A stretch of DNA of 64,000 bases from Phycisphaerales bacterium (GTDB lineage: Bacteria; Planctomycetota; Phycisphaerae; UBA1845; UTPLA1), in contig JAKSDK010000487.1 in assembly GCA_022360095.1 (NCBI GenBank), forward strand, positions 1 through 64,000. Direction: 5' to 3'. The notes below the pieces were generated by a model. It made no database searches and had not been told where the DNA came from. It saw nothing but the letters and a program-made list of their open reading frames with translations. Shown piece after piece: positions 44,056 through 53,681 of this stretch (the first letter of the stretch is position 1; the number at the start of each line of letters is the position of its first letter). The translations under genes were made by a program, and so were the position numbers.

Positions 44056-45183
44056 ATGACGGTGACCGACAAACGAGATTATTACGAGGTCCTCGGCGTC
44101 AGTCGCGAGGCGTCGCCGGACGATATCAAGCGCGCCTATCGCAAGGCGGCGATGAAGTATCATCCGGATCGTAGTTCCGACGACCCGGAAAGCGACTCGA
44201 AGTTCAAGGAAGCCTCCGAAGCCTACGAAATCCTGTCGAATCCGGAAACGCGCAGCCGCTACGACCGATTCGGCCATGCCGGCCTAAGCGGCGTGGCGGG
44301 TCACGATTTCTCGCGGATGAGGCCGGACGATATCTTCAGTGTGTTCGGTGACATCTTCGGGGACTTCTTCGGAGGCGGTCGCCGAACATCGCGTGGAGTC
44401 GACCTCCAGACGGAGGTCGTTATTTCCCTGGCTGAAGTCGCAAAAGAGTCCGAGCGATCGATCGATTTTCAAAGAAATGATTTCTGCGATCACTGTGCCG
44501 GCAAGGGCGCTGAACCGGGTAGCAAGGTCGTCACGTGTGAGACCTGCGGCGGCTACGGCCAGGTCGAACGCACCAGTGGTATGGGCTTCTTCTCGACTCG
44601 TGTCGTTACGGATTGCCCTACCTGCCACGGTCGGGGGAATTCCTTTACGCAACGCTGCAAGGATTGCCAGGGCTCTGGCCGTATGCCGAAGCGACGAGTC
44701 GTCACCGTCAAGATTCCCGCAGGAATTCATGACGGCCAGGCGATTCGGCTGCGGGGCGAAGGCGAGCCCGGTCAGGATGGCACGGCCAGAGGCGATTTGC
44801 ATTGCTACGTCCGTGTGAAAGAGCACCCGTTTCTTCAGCGGCACGGGAACGATCTGCTTTGTGAACTGCCGCTCAGTTTCACCCAGGCGGCACTCGGCAC
44901 CAACGTCGAAATTCCGACGCTCAACGGCAGGACTGAGGTCGAAATCGCGCCGGGATCGCAACATGGCGATCTCCTGCGCCTGAATCACAAAGGTCTACCG
45001 GACATTCGATCGGGACGAAGCGGGGATCAGATCATTCGTGTCCTGGTTGAGATTCCGCGAAAGCTGAATCAGAAACAACAGGAGCTGTTACGCGAATTTG
45101 CAGAAACCGAGGACAAGCGGGTCCTGCCCGAAAGCAAGGGCTTTCTGGATAAGCTCAAAGAGTTCTTTGATTTGAGCGATTAG
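44056..45183 (+). CDS. dnaJ: Chaperone protein DnaJ
   Basis: DnaJ stimulates the ATPase of DnaK and delivers substrates. The J domain starts with DYYEVLGVSREASPDDIKRAYR and has HPD in KYHPDRS. A short Gly/Phe region (FFGGGRR) and four zinc-binding CxxCxGxG-type motifs follow (CDHCAGKG, CETCGGYG, CPTCHGRG, CKDCQGSG), then the two C-terminal beta-domains. I used the ATG at 44056, which opens just before the J domain; a TTG at 44017 in frame is possible. The product has 375 residues. dnaK is not in this window. Confidence 0.93.
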   Translation: MTVTDKRDYYEVLGVSREASPDDIKRAYRKAAMKYHPDRSSDDPESDSKFKEASEAYEILSNPETRSRYDRFGHAGLSGVAGHDFSRMRPDDIFSVFGDIFGDFFGGGRRTSRGVDLQTEVVISLAEVAKESERSIDFQRNDFCDHCAGKGAEPGSKVVTCETCGGYGQVERTSGMGFFSTRVVTDCPTCHGRGNSFTQRCKDCQGSGRMPKRRVVTVKIPAGIHDGQAIRLRGEGEPGQDGTARGDLHCYVRVKEHPFLQRHGNDLLCELPLSFTQAALGTNVEIPTLNGRTEVEIAPGSQHGDLLRLNHKGLPDIRSGRSGDQIIRVLVEIPRKLNQKQQELLREFAETEDKRVLPESKGFLDKLKEFFDLSD

Positions 45184-45207
45184 GGGATTGGCACAGGCAC
45201 GGGACGA

Positions 45208-45843
45208 ATGACACAAAAGAAAGACAAAATCGCCACCGCGACGGAAGAAGAGATTGGTCGCTACGCATCTCAAGCCGCGGATAAGCAGCCGGACGGCACA
45301 CCGACCGAAACAGTGGAAGAATCGAAGAAATCCGAACCGTCATCGACTGAAGAACAAATCGCGGCGCTGAAGGCCGATCGTGACGCACTCAAGGACAAGC
45401 TTCTTCGGTCCCAGGCCGAGTGTGCCAACATTTCCAAGCGCCTGCACCAGCAGCACGCCGAGGCCCTCAAGCTGGCCGGCATGAATCTCGCCCGTTCTCT
45501 GCTTCCTGTCTTGGACAGCTTCGAGCGAACGTTCAGCACGCTGGAAAAGTCGGCCTTGGATGATCCCGTCGTGCAGGGTGTGAAGCTGATCGCCGATGAT
45601 TTTCAGAAGGCGTTCCGCGATCACGGCATCACGCCGATCGAGGCACAAGGCAAACCCTTCGACCCGATGCAGCACGAGGCCATGATGCAGGACCACGAAA
45701 CGGATCTGCCTTCGGGTACCGTGACGCAGGAACTCCAACGCGGCTACACGATGCAGGATCGCGTGCTTCGCCCTGCCAAGGTTGCCGTAGCCGCCGCGAA
45801 ACCGGAGACCAAGGAAGAAAAAAAAGCCGAGACGGAAGAGTGA
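45208..45843 (+). CDS. grpE: Nucleotide exchange factor GrpE
   Basis: GrpE releases ADP from DnaK. The 211-residue product has the usual order: a polar, disordered N terminus, a long helix (IAALKADRDALKDKLLRSQAECANISKRL), a four-helix bundle (NLARSLLPVLDSFERTFSTLE) and a C-terminal beta-domain ending in GTVTQELQRGYTMQDRVLRPAKVAVA. It lies 24 bp after dnaJ. The order dnaJ-grpE is less common than grpE-dnaK-dnaJ. Confidence 0.93.
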   Translation: MTQKKDKIATATEEEIGRYASQAADKQPDGTPTETVEESKKSEPSSTEEQIAALKADRDALKDKLLRSQAECANISKRLHQQHAEALKLAGMNLARSLLPVLDSFERTFSTLEKSALDDPVVQGVKLIADDFQKAFRDHGITPIEAQGKPFDPMQHEAMMQDHETDLPSGTVTQELQRGYTMQDRVLRPAKVAVAAAKPETKEEKKAETEE

Positions 45844-45885
45844 AGCGATGCGTCGAGGTCTATCGCGTCGCCGCGGGAGCAGATG

Positions 45886-46257
45886 ATGCCGACCTATGAA
45901 TACGAATGCACCAAGTGTGGCTCGGTGTTCGACATTTTCCAATCGATCAAAGCCGCTCCACTACGCAAGGCCGACTGCGAGCGTTGCGGTCAAAAGCGAC
46001 CGGTCAAACGGCTGATCGGCACCGGCGGCGCCGTCCTCTTCAAGGGCTCCGGATTTTATCAGACAGACTATCGCAGCGAGAGCTACAACAAGGCCGCGAA
46101 GGCCGAGAACGAAAAGAAAAGCGGTTCAGGGTCCTCGGACAAATCGAAGGACAAATCGGCGAAGACCTCAGGATCGGACGGCAAGAGCGGCTCGGACAAA
46201 ACGTCTTCGGCGAAAAGTGACGGTTCGAAGACATCCTCCTCCTCCAAAGACTCCTGA
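45886..46257 (+). CDS. FmdB-like zinc-ribbon protein
   Basis: The 123-residue protein begins PTYEYECTKCGSVFDIFQS and continues with CERCGQKRPVKRL, a two-pair zinc ribbon of the FmdB family. It ends in a Lys/Ser/Asp-rich low-complexity tail (KSDGSKTSSSSKDS). FmdB relatives are often near stress or transport genes and have no proven general function. Two tandem ATGs (45883, 45886) follow GAGCAG; I use the second. It closes the chaperone cluster, 42 bp behind grpE. Confidence 0.83.
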   Translation: MPTYEYECTKCGSVFDIFQSIKAAPLRKADCERCGQKRPVKRLIGTGGAVLFKGSGFYQTDYRSESYNKAAKAENEKKSGSGSSDKSKDKSAKTSGSDGKSGSDKTSSAKSDGSKTSSSSKDS

Positions 46258-46294
46258 TCGGATCACGACTCAAATTTCATGAATCACCACAGGT

Positions 46295-46379
46295 CGGGTT
46301 CCGCCCGCCGTGATACGACGCGCGCTCATCGACATAGCGAGTGTGCATCGCCACTGGCGGCGGGTGGAACCCGCCCTAC
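46295..46379. repeat. Paired inverted GC-rich repeats between fmdB-like gene and kmo
   Basis: Arm CGGGTTCCGCCCGCCG at 46295-46310 is the inverted copy of CGGCGGGTGGAACCCG at 46358-46373 with one mismatch; the right-hand unit ends in CCCGCCCTAC. The two inverted copies about 48 bp apart look like a bacterial interspersed mosaic element. Other units lie at 36578 and 19471. Confidence 0.65.
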
Positions 46380-46448
46380 AATTGTGCTTTCCGGCAAAGC
46401 GGGGCTGCGTCATTTCGTGAGCACGCATCGATCAAAATCGAGGGACCA

Positions 46449-47789
46449 GTGACAGATAAAGACAAACCAAGATTCGCGATCATCGGCGCCGGTCTCGGCG
46501 GCGCTTTGATGGCCAACTATCTCGGCAAGAACGGATACCACGTCGACGTTTACGAGATGCGGCCTGATCCGCGGAAAGGTGAAATCGTCGCGGGCCGCTC
46601 AATCAACCTTGCGCTATCCGTCCGCGGCATGCACGGGCTCTCGCAGGTCGGACTGCTTGATGAAGTGATGAAAGAAGCCGTGGCCATGCCGGGGCGAATG
46701 ATGCACGCAGTTTCCGGTGAACTGACCTATCAGCCCTACGGCCAAAAAGGCCAGGCGAACTATTCCGTTTCGCGCGGAGGACTGAACGTCATTTTGATCA
46801 ATGCGGCGGAAAAACTCGAAAACGTGCGCGTGCATTTCAATCATAAATGCGTGGACCTCGATCTCGACGCTCCGGAGGCCGTTTTTGAAGAAAGGCAATC
46901 CGGCGAAACAAGACGCACACAGGCCGACATCATCATCGGCGCGGACGGGACATTCAGTGCGGTTCGGAGACGGATGATGCGTGTGGATCGATTTAGCCAC
47001 TCGATGGATTACCTCGATCACGGATACAAAGAGCTTTGCATCCCCGCTGCCGACGGTGGCGGGTTTCGGATTGAGAAGAACGCCCTTCACATCTGGCCGC
47101 GCCGAAGCTTTATGATGATCGCCCTGCCCAACTTCGACGGTTCGTTCACGGTGACGTGCTTCTGGCCACACGACGGTCCTCACGGATTTTCGAACCTCAA
47201 GACGGAGCAGGATGTTCTCGCCTACTTTCAAAAGCACTTTCCCGATTCAATTTCATTGATGCCGACACTTGCGCGGGACTTTTTTGAGAACCCCACCAGT
47301 TCGCTCGCCACCGTGAGATGCCGGCCTTGGAGTTATCAGGGCAAGGTCACCTTGCTTGGCGATGCCGCTCATGCGGTCGTGCCGTTCTATGGCCAGGGGA
47401 TGAACGCCTCATTCGAGGACTGTACGGAGTTGCACGAGTGTCTTCAGGAGTTTTGCCCCGACTGGGTGAAGGCGCTGGATGTGTACTACGATCGGCGTAA
47501 AGAGAACGCTGACGCGATCGCCGACCTCGCCCTGCAAAACTTCATCGAGATGCGCGACAAGGTTGGCGACCCCGCCTTTCTCCGAAAGAAGAAACGCGAG
47601 AAGCGGTTGCACCGTCTTTTTCCGAATTGGTTCATTCCGCCATACGAAATGGTCAGCTTTACACGCATCCCTTACGCAGAGACCGTCCGACGGGCGTCCG
47701 CCCAGGAAAACGCGCTCAGAAATATCACGGCCGGCATCATCGCCGGGACCCTGTTGCTGTTGGTGATTCTGACCTGGGTGCTCGCGTAA
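46449..47789 (+). CDS. kmo: Kynurenine 3-monooxygenase with C-terminal membrane helix
   Basis: KMO is an FAD- and NADPH-dependent enzyme that makes 3-hydroxykynurenine from kynurenine. The 446-residue product shows the FAD-binding AIIGAGLGGALMANYLGKNG with YEMRPDPRKG, IIGADGTFSAVRRRMM and LLGDAAHAVVPFYGQGMNASFEDC, and KMO-specific stretches such as GRSINLALSVRGMHGL. It ends in a hydrophobic helix (NITAGIIAGTLLLLVILTWV) that could anchor it to the membrane, as in eukaryotic KMO. I chose the GTG at 46449, which has GGGA upstream; a GTG at 46341 is in frame but lies in the repeat region. It heads the kmo-kynA-kynB set. Confidence 0.92.
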   Translation: MTDKDKPRFAIIGAGLGGALMANYLGKNGYHVDVYEMRPDPRKGEIVAGRSINLALSVRGMHGLSQVGLLDEVMKEAVAMPGRMMHAVSGELTYQPYGQKGQANYSVSRGGLNVILINAAEKLENVRVHFNHKCVDLDLDAPEAVFEERQSGETRRTQADIIIGADGTFSAVRRRMMRVDRFSHSMDYLDHGYKELCIPAADGGGFRIEKNALHIWPRRSFMMIALPNFDGSFTVTCFWPHDGPHGFSNLKTEQDVLAYFQKHFPDSISLMPTLARDFFENPTSSLATVRCRPWSYQGKVTLLGDAAHAVVPFYGQGMNASFEDCTELHECLQEFCPDWVKALDVYYDRRKENADAIADLALQNFIEMRDKVGDPAFLRKKKREKRLHRLFPNWFIPPYEMVSFTRIPYAETVRRASAQENALRNITAGIIAGTLLLLVILTWVLA

Positions 47790-47910
47790 CCGGCTCTGCC
47801 GCCAAACGGCAAAGCCGACCTTGATGAAACCGCGGACGGTCGCATTTTTTGGCCGGGACCTTAGGATGTTGTGCGGTGGTCCGACCGCCCCGATCAGGAG
47901 AATGAACGAT

Positions 47911-48693
47911 ATGGCCTTGACCTACGCGAAGTATCTGGAGCTCGACACACTGCTTGATCTCCAGAAGCCTCAATCCGATCCGCCCGAGCATGATGAAATG
48001 CTGTTCATCGTGATTCACCAGACCTATGAACTATGGTTCAAACTCATGCTGCACGAGTTCGAGAAGGTCTGCCGCGACTTTTCATCGAACGACATGTACG
48101 GTGCGATCGCAACCTTCAAGCGTCTGCGAACGATTATGAAAACGCTTGTCGGGCAGCTCGACATCCTTGAGACCATGACGCCGATGTCGTTCACCAGTTT
48201 TCGTGACCGACTGGAGACGTCCTCGGGTTTTCAATCGTCCCAGTTTCGAGAGTTCGAATACATGCTCGGGTTCAAGCGTCCGGAGATGATGAAGTATTGC
48301 GATCTCGAGTCAAAGAGCTACGGAAATGTCGAAAAGCGCCTGCATGCCCAAAGCCTGATGGATCATTTTTATGAATTTCTTGAACATCAGGACGTCGTCA
48401 TCCCGCAGCAACTCAAGGAGAAAGATGCGACCGCTTCCACCGAACCGAATCCGCAAATTCAAGAAGGACTCTACAAACTTTACAAATCGCAGCCCAATGT
48501 CGCCATCCTGCTCGAATTGATGACGGACTTCGACGAAGGTCAACAGGAATGGCGTTATCGCCACGTGAAGGTCGTTGAGCGCACGATCGGCAACAAGAAA
48601 GGCACCGGCGGCAGCCTCGGCGTGGAATTCCTGAAAAAGTCGTTATTCAAGCCCGTCTTTCCAGATCTGTGGGCGATAAGACACCGTTTGTGA
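47911..48693 (+). CDS. kynA: Tryptophan 2,3-dioxygenase
   Basis: TDO is a haem enzyme that opens the indole ring of L-tryptophan to give N-formylkynurenine. The 260-residue product shows LTYAKYLELDTLLDLQKPQSD, then HDEMLFIVIHQTYELWFKLML with the conserved His residues near the haem, and TPMSFTSFRDRLETSSGFQSSQFREFEYMLG. A further histidine-containing stretch EWRYRHVKVVERTIGNKKGTGGS matches the substrate-closing loop. AGGAG at 47895 puts the ATG at 47911 (spacing about ten) or 47902 as the start. It follows kmo by 121 bp. Confidence 0.93.
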   Translation: MALTYAKYLELDTLLDLQKPQSDPPEHDEMLFIVIHQTYELWFKLMLHEFEKVCRDFSSNDMYGAIATFKRLRTIMKTLVGQLDILETMTPMSFTSFRDRLETSSGFQSSQFREFEYMLGFKRPEMMKYCDLESKSYGNVEKRLHAQSLMDHFYEFLEHQDVVIPQQLKEKDATASTEPNPQIQEGLYKLYKSQPNVAILLELMTDFDEGQQEWRYRHVKVVERTIGNKKGTGGSLGVEFLKKSLFKPVFPDLWAIRHRL

Positions 48694-48766
48694 CGTGTCT
48701 GTTTCGGCCATGCGGTTCAGCTCTTGGCCCGGCGATGTAGGATTCAGAAATCTGTATGACGAATAA

Positions 48767-49408
48767 ATGAATGCGGCCGACAAGCAAATGATCTACGACA
48801 TCACACCACCCATCACCTCTAAACTGAAGGTCTGGCCCGGCGACACTCCGCCGTCGCGCAGCGTGTTGCTTGACATGAACAAAGGCGACAATCTGACGTT
48901 GTCGACGCTAAACGCGACCGTGCACCTCGGCGCTCATGCGGACGGGCCCAATCATTACGGGGCGGATGCCCCTCCGATTGACCAACGGTCACTGGACTAT
49001 TACCTCGGCCTCTGCCAAGTCCTTGAAGTAGAGATAGGGCGAAAGTCGCGCATACAACCATCGGACGTTCCGGGGAAAATCCGCGCGGAACGCGTTCTTT
49101 TTAAGACCGATACGTTCCCCGATCCTGAAAACTGGAACGAGGATTTCGCCGCCCTATCTCCGGAATTGGTGGATGAATTATGCAAGCAAGGTGTCAAGCT
49201 CATCGGCATTGACACACCGAGTGTCGATTTATTCGACTCCAGGGACCTGCCTGCGCACAAGATGTTCCTCAAACATAACATGGCCATTCTCGAAGGCATC
49301 GTCCTGCGAGATGTGCCCAATGGCATCTATGAGCTGATCGCCCTACCCCTCAAGCTCGTCGGCTTCGACGCCAGCCCCGTCCGAGCGATCTTGCGTACGG
49401 TTCAGTAG
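48767..49408 (+). CDS. kynB: Kynurenine formamidase, KynB type
   Basis: KynB hydrolyses N-formylkynurenine to kynurenine. The 213-residue metal-dependent cyclase-fold protein carries HLGAHADGPNHYG near residue 51, the HxGxHxDxPxH zinc motif, and LKVWPGDTPP, FKTDTFPDPENW and IGIDTPSVDLFDS. The second metal-site residues are therefore present. It completes the set that converts tryptophan to 3-hydroxykynurenine together with kynA and kmo. Kynureninase (kynU) is not visible nearby. An ATG six codons later is an alternative start. Confidence 0.88.
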   Translation: MNAADKQMIYDITPPITSKLKVWPGDTPPSRSVLLDMNKGDNLTLSTLNATVHLGAHADGPNHYGADAPPIDQRSLDYYLGLCQVLEVEIGRKSRIQPSDVPGKIRAERVLFKTDTFPDPENWNEDFAALSPELVDELCKQGVKLIGIDTPSVDLFDSRDLPAHKMFLKHNMAILEGIVLRDVPNGIYELIALPLKLVGFDASPVRAILRTVQ

Positions 49409-49582
49409 CGGCCCCACTCGCCCCAATCAGCCATTCTGCTGAGGAAATCTTCTCACAAAGTGTCAGAACTCGAGATTCCGCCTCTAGGAATTGATGGGGA
49501 TCAAGCCATCCGGCCTTGATCAGCTTCATAGGACTGAGGCGAGCGAATTGGGGGAGGGGTTGGCGAAAGCGGGAGTCAGACC

Positions 49583-52500
49583 ATGTTTCTCCATAACGAT
49601 CGATTGAGTTGTTGGTTAATCGCGACGGGGTTATTTGCGTTGACGGCGTGCGGCTGTCGGCCTCATACCGAGGGTCCGGACCAGGTTGAGTCCGGAAAGT
49701 CCTTCGAAAAAACAGGGCCTGAGGAATCAGGACTCACCGACGATCAAGTGACGGAATCGCTGGGATTGTCACTCGCGCAGGTCGATCGTCTGCATCGCGA
49801 AGGGCATTTTACGAATGCGGACCTGGTTCGAATGCCTCGAAAAACACTCATGAAAGCGCTCCACAAACTCGATAATCCAAAGCCTCAACACCCTGGCGAG
49901 GCTGCTCTGTTTCGTTACAACCAACGACTTAATGAAGACGACCAGATCCCGGACAACGCCTTAATGCTGGCCAAGCAGCATCGCGACGTCATGATCGAGG
50001 CACAGGAGCAAGCGGCATTCGCGAGGGACGCGGGACTCGAACCCGGCCCCGGGGCCTGGCGTTGGCTCGGACCCGGAAACACGGGCGGACGCATTCGCAC
50101 GCTTCTGATTCATCCCTCACAGCCAAACATCATGTGGGCCGGCGCTGTCAGCGGCGGTGTGTGGAAGAGCCTTAACAGCGGGCAAAGCTGGTTCCCGCTT
50201 GACGATTTCATGGCCAATCTGGCAGTGACGACATTGGTCATGGACCCGAGCAACCCGAATACGATCTATGCCGGCACAGGTGAGGGCGTCTTCGGCATCA
50301 TTAGCAACGACGAAGGCAACAATAACGCCGCAGCCCTTCGCGGCGCGGGCGTGTTCGTGACGACCGACGGTGGCTCCACCTGGACGCAGCTCGCGAGTAC
50401 CGCAAATGCCAACTGGTACTATGTCAACCGATTGGCCATCAGCCCGGTCAACGGTCAGATTCTATTGGCCGCGACCAACAGCGGCATCTGGCGAACGACC
50501 GACGGTGGAACAACTTGGACGCAACGAACGACCACTCCAACTTATGACGTCGACTTCGACGCGCCGAATGTGCCCGGGCCGGCCACGGTCGCCGTCGCCG
50601 GTCGAAACGGGAGCGCCCTGTATTCGACCGACGGCGGCGTAAGTTGGTCTGTGGCCGGATTTGTCGGCATCGGTGGCGGAGCCGGCCGAGTAGAACTGGC
50701 GATCTCACAAAACACCCCGTCGCCGAACAACGGACGCGTCTATGCCTCCGTGGATATCAACAACGGTGAGATCTGGCTCTCGACCAACGGCGGCGTGACC
50801 TATTCACAAATTTATACAGGTACGGAAAACTACCTCGGCGGACAAGGCTGGTACAACAACACCATCTGGGTGCAGCCGGCATCCCACCCGTTTTTCGATA
50901 CGCTGATCGTCGGTGGGGTTGACCTCTGGCGGGCGACCGGGGCCGCGACCTACACGCTCACCAGGATCAGCGACTGGACGCTGGTGCCGAACCCGGGAAC
51001 GTCCGCCCATGCGGACCACCATGTGATCGCCGCCCATCCGGCCTTCAACGGCACCACGAACCGCATGGCATTTTTCGGAAACGACGGCGGTGTTTACCAG
51101 GTCAACGACGTTGCAACCGTCACTACGAATTCCGGTTGGACCGATTTGAACAACCGTCTCGGCGTCTCCCAGTTCTACGGCGCCGCTGCCCACCCGACCA
51201 GCGGCACGGTCATCGGGGGGACGCAGGACGTCGGAACGGTCACCTTCAACGGCTCGACAGACACCTGGTCCGAAATGTTCGGCGGCGACGGCGGCTTCTG
51301 CGCATCCGATCCTACAAACGCCAATGTCTACTTCAGCGAGTACGTCTTCGGACGAATCGTGCGCAGCACCGACGGCGGCGCCTCGGCCTCCTACATCCAC
51401 AATCCGCGCGGCGTCGTTTCCGGTGACGGCGACCTGAACTGCGTGGGCTGTTTCGAAGGCAGCAACGCGATCTCGGACGCCTTAAGCGCCAACTCCAATT
51501 TCATCGCACCGTTCGCACTCGATCCGAACAACACCAATACGATGATCGTCGCCGCCGCGGACCTCTGGCGGTCCACCGACGTTCAGTCCGCCCAGCCCAA
51601 TTGGTTCAGCATACGCAGCACACTGGCGAGCTTCCATAGTGCGATCGCCATCGCTCAGGGCAATTCAAACATCATTTGGGTCGGCCACAGCAACGTCGGC
51701 GCCAACGGCGGCGATGTTTACATGACGACCAACGGCACCGCCGCGACACCGACGTGGACCCGGGTCGACAACATGTCGCCGAACCTGCCCAACCGCTGGG
51801 TCTCTAGCATTGCGATTGACCCGAGCGACACCAACCGAGTCTACGTCACCTTCATGGGTTACAACTCGGACAACGTGTGGCGCACGACGGACGGCGGCTC
51901 AACCTGGACGCAGATCACCGGTTCAGGGCCCACTGCGCTGCCGTCCGCGCCCGTCAGTTCGATTGCCCTTCATCCGACGAACGCCGGATGGCTTTACGTG
52001 GGCACGGACGTCGGCGTCTTTGCCTCAATCGACGACGGCGCGAGTTGGTCGACGTCCAATGACGGACCGGCAAACGTGACGGTGGATCAGCTGTTCTTCA
52101 AGGACAGCCGCACCTTGGTCGCTGCGACCCACGGTCGCGGCATCTACCAGTTCACGCCGCCCCAGCTTTCGATCGCGGGACTGGATTCCGGCGGACAGCA
52201 GTTCGGCTTCGGCTCGTTCGCTCCATCCGTTTCGGCGTACGGACGATACGTTTCCTTCTTTGACCTGTTTCAGGTGTATGTCCGTGACCGTCAGAACAAC
52301 ACGACGACAATGGTGAGCGTGGAATCCGGGGGAACACCCGGAAACGGGACCAGCAGTGCCTCGGCAATCTCCGCGAATGGACAGATCGTCGCGTTCTTCA
52401 GCATCGCGAGCAATCTGGTCCCCAATGACAACAACGGCGCCGCAGACATTTTCGTACGCGACCTCCAGGCCGGAACGACGACGCGCGTCAGCGTCGCTTC

Positions 52501-53638
52501 CGACGGAACCGAGGCCAACGCCGGCGTGGATTCCGCACCGGCCATCTCCCCGAACGGGCGCTACGTTGCGTTTTGCAGCTCGTCCAACAATCTCATCGGC
52601 GCCGGGAACGACAACAACGGCACACAAGACGTCTTTGTCCATGACCGCAAGACCGGCACCACCACGCGCGTCAGCGTGTCCTCCTCGGGCACGGAGGGCA
52701 ACGGCGGGAGTTGCGACGGCTCGTTCTCAGGCGACGGCCGTTATGTCGCATTCAGCAGCAACGCGTCGAATCTCGTTGCCGGCGACACCAGCGGTGACTT
52801 CGACTGTTTCGTCCATGATCGCCAAACGGGAACGACGACTCGGGTCAGTGTGACCTCGTCCGGCGCAGAGGTCTCGGGTTTCAACGTGCGCCCAAAGCTC
52901 TCCAGCGACGGCCGCTTCGTTTTGTTCGAAACCAATGCCGACTTTCTCTCCGGCGGTGACACGATGGGATTCCTCGATGTCTACGCGCACGATCGTGACA
53001 CCGATGTTGACGGCATCTTCGACGAGCCCGGTCAGATCTCAACCACCAGGATCACCGTCGCATCCGACGGAACCCAAGGCGACGGGAGCAGCGGGATGTT
53101 CGGCTGGTTCGCCATGTCCTCCGACAGCCGCTATGTCACGTTCGCCAGTGACGCGACCAATCTCGTGGCCGACGACACCAACAATCGGACCGATGTTTTC
53201 CTTATCGACCGCGATGTTGATCGAGATGGCACCTTTGACGAGCCGGGTGCCATCTCCACGACGAGGGTCAGTGTCGATGCGAACGGTTTGCAGGGCAACT
53301 TCGGGAATTTCCCCGTGCAGTTCGGTGAATCTAATTCGCCCGCGATGTCTTGCAACGGGGGCCTCATCGCATTTCGAAGCACATCGTGGTCACTCATCGC
53401 GCCGGATAACAACGTCGAAAAGGCTGACGTCTTCGTGTTCGATCGGCTCTTCGGCAACGGCGACGTGAACCTCGACGGTTCGGTCGACGGTCAGGATCAA
53501 CAGGCGTTTTTGAACGTTCTGCTAGGCAACGACACGACGGTCGCCAAAATCGCGGAAGCCGACTTGAACCGTGACGGCAAGGTCGATCTGGCGGACAGCT
53601 CGATCTTGACAAACCGGCTCTTAGGCAACTGCCCCTAG
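49583..53638 (+). CDS. Giant secreted BNR/Asp-box and PD40 repeat lipoprotein with dockerin-like end
   Basis: The 1351-residue product starts with a lipoprotein signal (LFALTACGC). Residues about 155-860 carry BNR or Asp-box repeats (SxDxGxTW: TDGGSTWTQL, TDGGTTWTQR, TDGGVSWSVA, TDGGSTWTQI, DDGASWSTS) that predict a large beta-propeller as in sialidases, Vps10 and photosystem-assembly factor Ycf48. Residues about 870-1290 hold PD40-like repeats (SANGQIVAFFSIASNLVPND, SPNGRYVAFCSSSNNLIGAG, SGDGRYVAFSSNASNLVAGD) for a second propeller. The end has a dockerin-type pair, GDVNLDGSVDGQDQQAF and ADLNRDGKVDLADSSIL. The function is unknown; it is probably a surface adhesin or carbohydrate-binding protein. 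It has GGGAG ahead of the ATG. Confidence 0.85.
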   Translation: MFLHNDRLSCWLIATGLFALTACGCRPHTEGPDQVESGKSFEKTGPEESGLTDDQVTESLGLSLAQVDRLHREGHFTNADLVRMPRKTLMKALHKLDNPKPQHPGEAALFRYNQRLNEDDQIPDNALMLAKQHRDVMIEAQEQAAFARDAGLEPGPGAWRWLGPGNTGGRIRTLLIHPSQPNIMWAGAVSGGVWKSLNSGQSWFPLDDFMANLAVTTLVMDPSNPNTIYAGTGEGVFGIISNDEGNNNAAALRGAGVFVTTDGGSTWTQLASTANANWYYVNRLAISPVNGQILLAATNSGIWRTTDGGTTWTQRTTTPTYDVDFDAPNVPGPATVAVAGRNGSALYSTDGGVSWSVAGFVGIGGGAGRVELAISQNTPSPNNGRVYASVDINNGEIWLSTNGGVTYSQIYTGTENYLGGQGWYNNTIWVQPASHPFFDTLIVGGVDLWRATGAATYTLTRISDWTLVPNPGTSAHADHHVIAAHPAFNGTTNRMAFFGNDGGVYQVNDVATVTTNSGWTDLNNRLGVSQFYGAAAHPTSGTVIGGTQDVGTVTFNGSTDTWSEMFGGDGGFCASDPTNANVYFSEYVFGRIVRSTDGGASASYIHNPRGVVSGDGDLNCVGCFEGSNAISDALSANSNFIAPFALDPNNTNTMIVAAADLWRSTDVQSAQPNWFSIRSTLASFHSAIAIAQGNSNIIWVGHSNVGANGGDVYMTTNGTAATPTWTRVDNMSPNLPNRWVSSIAIDPSDTNRVYVTFMGYNSDNVWRTTDGGSTWTQITGSGPTALPSAPVSSIALHPTNAGWLYVGTDVGVFASIDDGASWSTSNDGPANVTVDQLFFKDSRTLVAATHGRGIYQFTPPQLSIAGLDSGGQQFGFGSFAPSVSAYGRYVSFFDLFQVYVRDRQNNTTTMVSVESGGTPGNGTSSASAISANGQIVAFFSIASNLVPNDNNGAADIFVRDLQAGTTTRVSVASDGTEANAGVDSAPAISPNGRYVAFCSSSNNLIGAGNDNNGTQDVFVHDRKTGTTTRVSVSSSGTEGNGGSCDGSFSGDGRYVAFSSNASNLVAGDTSGDFDCFVHDRQTGTTTRVSVTSSGAEVSGFNVRPKLSSDGRFVLFETNADFLSGGDTMGFLDVYAHDRDTDVDGIFDEPGQISTTRITVASDGTQGDGSSGMFGWFAMSSDSRYVTFASDATNLVADDTNNRTDVFLIDRDVDRDGTFDEPGAISTTRVSVDANGLQGNFGNFPVQFGESNSPAMSCNGGLIAFRSTSWSLIAPDNNVEKADVFVFDRLFGNGDVNLDGSVDGQDQQAFLNVLLGNDTTVAKIAEADLNRDGKVDLADSSILTNRLLGNCP

Positions 53639-53681
53639 ACGACCATCAACGAATTTCGACGGTCTCAGAAGGAAAACGACC

